Assembly: GCA_964419055.1 (NCBI GenBank)
Contig: CAYQNU010000003.1
Location: 124,001-188,000, forward strand
Direction of reading: 5' to 3'
From: CAYQNU01 sp964419055
GTDB lineage: Bacteria > Bacteroidota > Bacteroidia > Flavobacteriales_D > Parvicellaceae
DNA length: 64,000 bases
Shown here piece by piece: positions 8,906 to 18,000 of the stretch (position 1 is its first letter; every line of letters starts with the position of its first letter). Below the pieces are notes generated by a model. That model was given only the letters and a program-made list of their open reading frames with translations, was not told the origin of the DNA and did not search any database. A program made the translations under genes and the position numbers.

Positions 8906-10390
8906 TTAAAACTTTAAATAAGCATCCAGACCTTGTAGTCCGCCCTCGCGACCGAAGCCACTTTCTTTGTAACCACCAAATGGTGAAGTAGGATCAAATT
9001 TATTGTAGGTATTTGCCCAAACTACACCTGCTTTTAATTGGGAAGTTAAATTGAATATTTTGGAACCTTTGTCCGTCCAAACACCAGCAGACAAACCAAA
9101 AGGAGTGTTGTTGGCTTTAGCGATTACTTCATCAACATCTCTAAAAGTTTGAATGGCTAAAACGGGTCCAAAAATCTCTTCTTGTGCTATTCTATTGGAT
9201 TGAGCCACATTTAAAAATAAAGTTGGCGGACACCAAAACCCTTTTTTGGGTAAGGTACACGTGGGTTGATAAATTTCTGCCCCTTCCTCCTTACCAATTT
9301 TGATATATTTGTTAATGGTTTCTAGTTGCTTTTTGGAATTGATAGCCCCTATATCTGTATTTTTATCTAAAGGATTGCCTACAATGAGTGATTGCATTCT
9401 ATCTTTTAGTTTGCGCATCACCACTTCATAAACCGATTCTTGAACAAACAAACGCGATCCAGCGCAACAAACGTGACCTTGATTAAAGAAAATTCCATTG
9501 ATTACCCCTTCAACAGCTTGGTCTAAAGGTGCGTCTTCAAAAATGATATTAGCAGCTTTACCGCCTAATTCCATAGTTGATTTTTTGCCCGATCCAGCAA
9601 TGGACTTCATAATCATTTTACCAACTCCAGTAGAACCAGTAAACGCAATTTTATTGACATCAGGATGATTGACCAATAAAGAACCCGTGGCTCCAGCCCC
9701 CGTTATAATATTTACCACTCCTGGAGGTAAACCTGCATCTTGAAATAATTCAGCTAATTTTAATGCTGTTAATGGAGTTGTTTCGGCTGGTTTCAACACA
9801 ACTGTATTGCCACAAGCCAAAGCTGGAGCAATTTTCCAAGCAATCATTAACATCGGGAAATTCCACGGAGTAATTTGACCAACAACACCTAAAGATTTTG
9901 GTTTTTTATTGGGAAAAGCATAATCTAATTTATCGGCCCAACCTGCGTAATAGAAAAAATGAGCCGCTGCCAACGGAATATCTATATCTCTTGATTCGCG
10001 AATCGTTTTACCACCATCCAAAGTTTCAATTACCGAAAATTCTCGAGCACGTTCTTGAATTAAACGGGCAATTCGATAAATATATTTTCCTCGTTCTTTT
10101 CCCGAAAGCTTAGACCACACATTATTGTATGCATTTCGAGCTGCTTTAACTGCCGCATCCACATCTTTTTGATCCGCTTCAGCAATTTCCGCTAATTTTT
10201 CTTCAGTTGCTGGATTTATGGTATCAAAATACTTATTCGATTTTGGTTTTACAAATTTTCCATCAATGAATAAATCATATTTTTTTTTCAATTTAATATG
10301 AGAAGTACTTTCTAGAGAAGGAGCATAACTCCAATCTGATGAAAAGTCAATACCTTCAATTAAAGATTCTTTTGTATTTTTTTTTGCCAT
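8906..10390 (-). CDS. NAD(P)-dependent aldehyde dehydrogenase
   Basis: 494 residues, a normal full length for the family. It shows the cofactor-binding VVGQITPWNFPMLMIAWKIAPALACGNTVVLKP segment in two parts, FTGSTGVGK, the general-base glutamate in MELGGK (about residue 271), the catalytic cysteine in GHVCCAGSR (about residue 310), and the C-terminal EEIFGPVLAIQTF and NTPFGLSAGVWT motifs. It oxidises an aldehyde to a carboxylic acid; the substrate cannot be deduced. It is the first gene of a pair with the truncated ALDH-like protein. The start MAKKNTKESLIEG gives a roughly 30-residue extension before the ALDH fold begins at YDLFIDGKF. ALDH16-like assignment of the pair is inference. Confidence 0.9.
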   Translation of the reverse strand: MAKKNTKESLIEGIDFSSDWSYAPSLESTSHIKLKKKYDLFIDGKFVKPKSNKYFDTINPATEEKLAEIAEADQKDVDAAVKAARNAYNNVWSKLSGKERGKYIYRIARLIQERAREFSVIETLDGGKTIRESRDIDIPLAAAHFFYYAGWADKLDYAFPNKKPKSLGVVGQITPWNFPMLMIAWKIAPALACGNTVVLKPAETTPLTALKLAELFQDAGLPPGVVNIITGAGATGSLLVNHPDVNKIAFTGSTGVGKMIMKSIAGSGKKSTMELGGKAANIIFEDAPLDQAVEGVINGIFFNQGHVCCAGSRLFVQESVYEVVMRKLKDRMQSLIVGNPLDKNTDIGAINSKKQLETINKYIKIGKEEGAEIYQPTCTLPKKGFWCPPTLFLNVAQSNRIAQEEIFGPVLAIQTFRDVDEVIAKANNTPFGLSAGVWTDKGSKIFNLTSQLKAGVVWANTYNKFDPTSPFGGYKESGFGREGGLQGLDAYLKF

Positions 10391-10521
10391 AAAATCAGCC
10401 TATAATTTTAAAATAATTGAATAAAGGTTTCCTCCTTTTTGAAAACATTTAAATATCGGGTCTAAATTATTATTTTTTTTCAAGTAGTTGCCAAAATGAT
10501 TCAACTAAATATTTCAACTTA

Positions 10522-11241
10522 TTAATAACCTACTATGCTTTGGTTATGATTCATAAAATTATAAACTAAAATCCGGTTGACTAATAGTTGCTTTTCAGGC
10601 ACTTCTAAAATCAACTTAAGCACCTCATTGGCTTGAAAAACACCAATTAAACCCGGCACTACTCCCAATACGCCATTTACCTCACAATTAAATATTTCGC
10701 TATCCGCAATCCTTTGGGGAAATAAATCTCTGTACTTTTTCGATCCACGATAATTAAAAACACCCACTTGCCCTTCAAATTTTTGAATAGCACCATAAAC
10801 TATGGGGATAGTTAACTCATCACTAACATCATTTATAACATACCTTGTTTCAAAGTCATCACAAGCATCCACAATTAGGTCATATCCCATCATTAGACCT
10901 TTTGCATTGTCCCTATTTAGTTTCTCATCAAAATGAACAATAGAGCAGTTTGGATGCAAAAAAGACAACTTTTCAGCGGCTACTTTTGCTTTCTTTTTGC
11001 CAACATCGTTGACCCCAAATAATATTTGACGATGTAAATTAGAAAGTTCTATAACATCAAAATCAATTATTCCAATGGTGCCAACACCCGCTGAAGCTAG
11101 ATATAACAATAACGGGCAACCTAATCCTCCTGCTCCAATGACTAAAATTTTGGCCTGTGAAATGAGCGTTTGACCTTTCACCCCAACTTCATCAAGAATA
11201 ATCTGTCTACTGTATTTTGAAAAATCTTCTTTTTGGAGCAT
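10522..11241 (-). CDS. E1-like adenylating enzyme, ThiF/MoeB/HesA family
   Basis: 239 residues from ATG 11241 (an in-frame TTG two codons upstream is less likely). The nucleotide-binding VIGAGGLGCPLLLYLASAGVGTIGIIDFD, quoted in parts VIGAGGLGCP and IGIIDFD, the arginine-containing SNLHRQILF, and the VDACDDFETRY segment are typical of enzymes that adenylate the C terminus of a ubiquitin-like sulfur carrier (ThiS or MoaD). The conserved cysteine before GVLG is present (NCEVNGVLG). The paired CxxC zinc motifs of many MoeB proteins were not seen. No thi or moa gene is adjacent, so molybdopterin versus thiamine use is undecided. A consensus promoter precedes it. Confidence 0.85.
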   Translation of the reverse strand: MLQKEDFSKYSRQIILDEVGVKGQTLISQAKILVIGAGGLGCPLLLYLASAGVGTIGIIDFDVIELSNLHRQILFGVNDVGKKKAKVAAEKLSFLHPNCSIVHFDEKLNRDNAKGLMMGYDLIVDACDDFETRYVINDVSDELTIPIVYGAIQKFEGQVGVFNYRGSKKYRDLFPQRIADSEIFNCEVNGVLGVVPGLIGVFQANEVLKLILEVPEKQLLVNRILVYNFMNHNQSIVGY

Positions 11242-11265
11242 TAACAAGTATTTATAGATTGTTCA

Positions 11266-11294
11266 CAAAAATAGTTCATAAAACTTCACAACAA
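11266..11294 (-). promoter_or_regulatory. Bacteroidota promoter of the E1-like gene
   Basis: On the minus strand: TTG, 18 bases, TATTTTTG, an exact consensus match, placing transcription start about 20 bases before the ATG at 11241. Confidence 0.75.
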
Positions 11295-11389
11295 ATGTGT
11301 CTAATTGAAAAAAAGAAATTTAATTTGCACCCTTATTCAACTTGTGTTAAGCAAATGTTAATTTTGAATTTGAAAAACCCATTCATTGC

Positions 11390-11836
11390 GTGCCTAAATT
11401 AAATAAAAATATTAAATCAAGGTTAATTGTAATCAACCAAACCAAAACGCTTTTGCTAAAGAAATTTGGTGAGCCAGCTACTTATTCATTGGTTGGAGGA
11501 TTTGTTGAAGAAGGCGAGACCCCACGTGAAGGCTTAATTAGAGAAGCATTCGAAGAAATTGGAATGAAAATAAGCGTTGATGAATTGTTTTTACTCTCTA
11601 AACTTCGAGGTAAGAAAAATCCTGAATTAACTAAGTTTTATTATTTGCTAAGCGATTGCACAAAATCCTTTGAATTGAAAGAAGTGCACAAATTTGACAG
11701 TATCGTTTGGATGAATTTAGATGAGGCCTTATTGAATCTCAAAGGTACGGACAGACAAATTTTCAAAAAACATTTTTTAGAAAACACCAATTCTATGGCG
11801 GTAAGCTTTAGTAAAATTGAAAAACCAAAAGACTAA
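11390..11836 (+). CDS. Nudix hydrolase
   Basis: 148 residues. The Nudix box G-x5-E-x7-R-E-x-x-E-E-x-G is complete (GFVEEGE, then REAFEEIGM), so it binds a divalent metal and hydrolyses a nucleoside diphosphate linked to another group. The start is taken as GTG at 11390, because no in-frame ATG exists between it and the upstream stop at 11348. The N-terminal KSRLIVINQTKTLLLKKF and the WMNLDEAL segment fit small house-cleaning or cofactor-type Nudix proteins; the substrate is unknown. It is divergent from the E1-like gene and stands alone. Confidence 0.85.
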   Translation: MPKLNKNIKSRLIVINQTKTLLLKKFGEPATYSLVGGFVEEGETPREGLIREAFEEIGMKISVDELFLLSKLRGKKNPELTKFYYLLSDCTKSFELKEVHKFDSIVWMNLDEALLNLKGTDRQIFKKHFLENTNSMAVSFSKIEKPKD

Positions 11837-11973
11837 ACTAAAGGTGTTCTAGTTTTACATTTATTTGAGTTAAAGAATTGTTTTATTAGTCTATTTTTTT
11901 CATTAAGTTTCTTAACAATTTCATCTTTCAGGTCTTCAATGTCTTGTATAACAATACATCCAAAAATAGGATT
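11833..11973 (-). pseudogene. Possible remnant of a small gene
   Basis: On the minus strand a 46-codon open frame reads as plausible protein (for example QDIEDLKDEIVKKLNEKN, charged and helical) but contains no ATG, GTG or TTG start and is preceded by a stop. It overlaps the last bases of the Nudix gene. It could be the 3' end of a decayed gene or chance. The rest of the gap to 12060 shows only A/T-rich sequence. Confidence 0.2.
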
Positions 11974-12060
11974 TCAACAATTTGTTAAAAATTGTTATTT
12001 AAAAAATAAGTAGTGTACTATTTTTTTTTGTAACATTGGGCAACCAAAAGAAACAATTTT

Positions 12061-15000
12061 ATGAAGAAGCTCTCCTTTCTATTGCTTTTTGCTGCCTATA
12101 ATCTTACATTTTATGCCCAAACTTGGGTTGATATGATGCAAGACCCCAATGCTAATTTTTATGAAACTCAAGAAGAGTTTAATGCTTATTGGGATAATCG
12201 TCCTTATGAAAAAGGGAAAGGGTACAAACAATTTAGAAGATGGGAGAATTATATGGAGCCTCGTGTATTTCCAAGAGGGGATGTAAAAGTTGCTTCAAAG
12301 GCCTATGAGGAATTTGTAAGTTACAAAAAAAACAACCCAACCTTCTTCATTCCAAATACAGCGCGTTCAACTGGAAACTGGACACAAATGGGGCCTGTCG
12401 GTGCTCCAACCAACGGTGGAGCTGGGAGAATCAACTTCGTTCGCTTTATGCCGGGTAACACAACTACCATGTTCGTTGGTTCACCTGCGGGAGGTTTATG
12501 GAAAACAACCAATGGTGGAACTTCTTGGACCACAAATACGGATCAACTATCGGTAATTGGTTGTACCGATATTGCTATTGATCCTGCCAACACCAACATT
12601 ATGTATTTGGCTACCGGAGATGGTGAAGCTGGAGACACCTACAGTATTGGAGTACTAAAATCTACTGATGGCGGAACTACTTGGTTACCTAGTGGTTTAA
12701 CTTGGACCGTAAATCAAGGACGCACGATCAGTAAATTATTGATTCACCCAACCAATTCATCAATACTTTTAGCGGCTACTTCCAATGGAGTTTACCGAAC
12801 TACTGATGCTGGAGCAACTTGGACTCAAGTGAGAACAGGTAATTTTAAAGATATGGAATTCAAACCTGGTGATCCTAACACTGTTTACGTTTCGGGAACA
12901 ACCTTTTGGAAATCCATTAATAATGGTCAAAACTGGACTCAAGTTACAAGTGGATTACCTACTACAGGAATTGCTCGTATGGCCTTAGCTGTAACTCCTG
13001 CCAACTCAGCCTATGTATATATGCTGGTTGCAAGAAGTTCAGATAATGGATTATTGGGTGTTTACCGATCTACTGACAACGGGACAACATTTACTCAAAG
13101 AATTGGTACATCCCCCAACTTATTAGGATGGAACTCGAATGGTGGTGATGCAGGAGGACAAGGCTGGTATGATTTAGCCATTGCTGCTTCTGAAACAAAT
13201 GCAGATGTAGTTGTTGTGGGTGGAGTAAATATGTGGCGTTCAACTAATGGTGGAACAAATTGGACCATCAACGGACACTGGACAGGTTCAGGCGCTCCTT
13301 ATGTGCATGCTGACATCCATGATATTGTATTTTTACCTGGAAGTGGAACAACTTATTACTCTGGTAACGATGGAGGAATATTCAGAACAACTAACAGTGG
13401 AACAGGATGGTCAGACATAAGCGCCAATCTGACCATAGCACAACAATATCGAATTGGTGGATCTACAGCTACACAAAACTTATTAGTTTCTGGTCACCAA
13501 GATAATGGAACAAATAAAATGACAGGTACCAACTGGGCACAAATTTATGGCGGTGATGGTATGGATTGTTTTATTGATAGAACAAATGACAATAGAATTA
13601 TTGCCTCTTACGTTTATGGTGATTTTCAGCGTTCAACCAATGGCGGTGGTACTTGGACAACCATCACAACTGGATTAACGGGGACAGCTGCTTGGAATGC
13701 TCCTATACATCAAGATCCAGTAACTGCTAATACTTTTTATTGTGGTTATCAACATATTTTTAAAAGTACCAACTCAGGTACCAATTGGACACAATTAGCA
13801 GCTTTACCAGTAGCTACAGGTTCAGTTGTCGAATTCGATGTTGCTCCATCAAATGTCAATTACATTTATGTTGTTAAATCCAATAACGTGTTTAAATCTA
13901 CCAACGGAGGAACTTCTTGGACTACCATCACCACTGGATTACCTACAGCAAGTGCAGCAGCAACTAATGTTGAAATTCATCCAACTAATCCTGATATAGT
14001 TTGGGTTACCTTTTCTGGATATTCGGCAGGTAATAAAGTTTTTATGACAACTAATGGAGGGACAAATTGGACGAACTATTCTACTGGTTTGCCAAACTTA
14101 CCCGCCAATTGTATTATTTATCAAAATTCAACACCTGATGCTTTATACTTAGGAACAGATGTAGGGGTATATTACAGAGATAATACATTGTCAGCATGGC
14201 AACCTTATATGACAGGTTTACCAAATGTTGTTGTGACTGATTTTGAAATTTATTATCCAACTCAAAAATTAAGAGCCGGAACCTTTGGTAGAGGCTCTTG
14301 GGAATCGGATTTATTTACTGCTGGAGCCTCAGCACCCATAGCTAATTTTAATGCCAATCGTCAAGTTATTTGTCAAGGTCAACAGGTAAACTTTACTGAT
14401 GCATCTTCGTTTGCCCCAACTAGTTGGAGTTGGACATTTACAGGTGGGACTCCTGCAACCTCTACAGCCCAAAACCCAACGGTTACCTACTCAACACCAG
14501 GAACATATCAAGTTGTTTTAACAGCTACAAATGCTAATGGAAGTGACACAAAAACAGAGGTAGGTTACATAACAGTAACTTCTCCACAAGTATTGCCTTT
14601 AGTAGAAGGTTTTCAAGGCACTTTTGCCCCAGCTGGTTGGGTTATCAATGATGTAAATGGTAATAGTGCTAGTTGGCTTCATGCAACTTCTGTAGGAGGA
14701 TTTGGAACGAGTACTTCTTGTACTGTTTTTGACAATTACAACACAGATGAGGCAGGTGCTCGTGATGAATTCTGGACTCCAAAATATGCTTTTACCAGTT
14801 TATCAAGTGCAACTTTAACATTTGATGTTGCATATGCTCGCTATAATGCTACCTACTCCGATTCTCTTGCTGTGCTTGTTTCAACCGATTGTGGATTAAC
14901 ATTTACTCAATTATTTTTGAAAGGAGGTACAACTCTTTCTACAGCGCCCGATGCAACAACTCTTTTTACACCAACAGCAGCTCAATGGAGAACAGAAACA

Positions 15001-18000
15001 ATCAGCTTAAACAGTTATACTGGACAGGCGAATGTTATGATTGCTTTTCAAAATAGAGGTCGTTATGGAAATGCTATTTTTGTAGATAATGTAAATATTA
15101 CCGGTGTTGTAAGTTCACCTGCTCCCGTGGCTGATTTCAGTGCAACACCAACAACTGTTTGTGTTGGTCAAACTGTTGCTTTTACTGATCTAAGTACTGG
15201 TGGTCCAACATCTTGGTCTTGGTCGTTTACAGGTGGCACACCCAATACTTCAACTGTTCAAAACCCTACAATTACCTATAATTCAGCCGGAACTTACGCT
15301 GTATCTTTAACCGCAACTAATGGAAGCGGTAGTGATACGGAGACAAAAACTGCCTATATAAGCGTTAATGCCAATCCTACTGCAACAGCAACAGCAAATA
15401 GTCCACTATGTGCAGGTACAACTTTAAACTTAAGCACTCCTGCTATAACGGGAGCTACCTATGCTTGGACAGGCCCAGGAGGTTATACAGCCACTACTCG
15501 AAATCCATCTCGTACTAACGTAACCACTGCTATGTCGGGAACTTACACAGTGACCGTGACGAATGGAGGTTGTTCAGCAACATCCTCAGTTAACGTAGTG
15601 GTAAACGCAGCGCCAACAGCAACAGCTTCTTCAAATGGACCTTTATGTGTTGGTGCTACATTAAATTTGAGCACACCAACAGTGACCGGTGCTACTTATG
15701 CTTGGTCAGGTCCTGGTGGTTACACATCAACTGTGCAAAATCCAACTCGAACTAACATAACTACAGCAATGGCCGGTACTTATACTGTAACGGTTACCAA
15801 TGCTGGCTGTACATCAACTTCATCGGTAACAGTTGTTATAAATACCTTACCAACTGCCACAGCTAGTAGTAATGGGCCATTGTGTGCAGGTGCAACATTG
15901 AATTTATCTACCCCTGCAGTTACGGGAGCAACTTACGCGTGGGCTGGTCCTGGTGGATATACTTCTACCTTACAAAACCCATCTAGAACAAATGTTACAA
16001 CAGCAATGGCTGGAACTTACACGGTTACAGTTACCAATGGAGGCTGTTCAGCAACTTCTTCAGTAACTGTAGTAATAAATGCTTCGCCTACGGCTACAGC
16101 AACATCCAATGGACCTCTTTGCGCTGGAGCAACTTTAAATCTTACAACTCCTGCAGTAACTGGTGCCACTTATGCTTGGACTGGACCAAATAGCTTCACT
16201 TCAACTTCTCAAAATCCAACAATTAGTAATGTGACAACAGCCATGGCTGGAACCTATTCTGTTACAGTTACCAATGCTGGATGCTCTGCAACTTCTTCTG
16301 TAACAGTAGTAATATCTGCTGCACCGACAGCATCTGCTGCCAGTAACGGACCAATATGTTCAGGTGCTACCTTAAATCTTACAACAACAACGGTAACTGG
16401 TGCCACTTATGCTTGGACAGGTCCAGGTGGTTATACCTCCACTACTCAAAACCCAACTCGAACTAATGCAACCACTGCTATGGCAGGTACTTACACAGTA
16501 ACGGTAACTAATGGTGGATGTACAGCTACTTCATCTGTAACGGTTGTAATTAATGCATCCCCCACTGCTACAGCAACAGCAAATGGCCCACTTTGTGCGG
16601 GTGGTACATTAAATCTTTCAACCCCAGCAGTTACAGGCGCTACCTATTCTTGGACAGGGCCAGGTGGTTATACCTCTACAACAAGAAATCCTTCTAGAAC
16701 CAATGTTACCACTGCAATGGCAGGTACTTATACGGTAATTGTAACCAATGGAGGGTGTACTGCTACTTCTTCTGTAACGGTGGTTATTACAGCTGCTCCA
16801 ACCGCAACTGCAACAGCAAACTCACCACTTTGTTCGGGTTCAACACTTAACTTATCAACTCCTGCAGTGACTGGAGCTACATACGCTTGGACAGGACCTG
16901 GAGGTTATACTTCTACCACTAGAAATCCTTCTAGAACCAACGTTACAACTGCAATGGCTGGAACGTACACAGTTACAGTTACTAATGGTGGATGTACAGC
17001 TACTTCTTCGGTGACAGTAGTTATAAATGCTTCACCAACTGCAACAGCAACAGCTAATGGTACATTGTGTGCTGGTGCAACACTTAACTTATCTACTCCT
17101 GCAGTAACTGGTGCCACTTATGCTTGGACCGGACCAAATAGTTTTACATCTACAGTTCAAAATCCAACTATTGCTTCTACAACCACTGCAATGGCTGGAA
17201 CTTACACAGTAACTGTAACAAATGGTGGTTGTACGGCTACTTCTTCTGTTACTGTAGCAATTGGATCACAACCTACTGCTATAGCAACGAGCAACGGACC
17301 ACTATGTTCTGGGGCAACACTTAACCTATTCACACCTACTGTGGCAGGATCTACTTATGCTTGGACGGGACCAAACAGCTTTACATCAACCGCACAAAAC
17401 CCAACTATTGCTTCTACAACTACTGCTATAGCGGGTACCTATACCGTGACAGTAACGAATGGTGGTTGTACCGCAACATCCTCTGTAACTGTTGTAATTA
17501 ACGCATCACCTACTGCTACTGCCACGAGCAATGGTCCATTGTGTACCGGTACAACACTAAACTTATCTACCCCTGCTGTAACAGGAGCTACCTACGCTTG
17601 GACAGGACCAGGAGGATATACTGCTACAACAAGAAATCCTTCCAGAACCAATGTTACAACTGCAATGGCAGGTACATATACGGTAACTGTGACTAATGGT
17701 GGTTGTACAGCTACTTCTTCTGTAACTGTGGTTATTACATCTGCTCCAACCGCAACTGCAACAGCGAACTCACCACTTTGTTCGGGTTCTACACTTAACT
17801 TATCAACTCCTGCTGTAACAGGAGCTACATATGCTTGGACAGGTCCAGGAGGTTATACTTCTACCACTAGAAATCCTTCTAGAACCAATGTTACAACTGC
17901 AATGGCTGGAACGTACACAGTTACAGTAACTAATGGTGGATGTACGGCTACTTCATCGGTGACAGTAGTAATAAATGCTTCACCAACTGCTACAGCATCA

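Noticed and set aside
11217..11402. Small plus-strand open frame before the Nudix gene
   Set aside because: It overlaps the start and promoter of the E1-like gene and shows no protein-like features.
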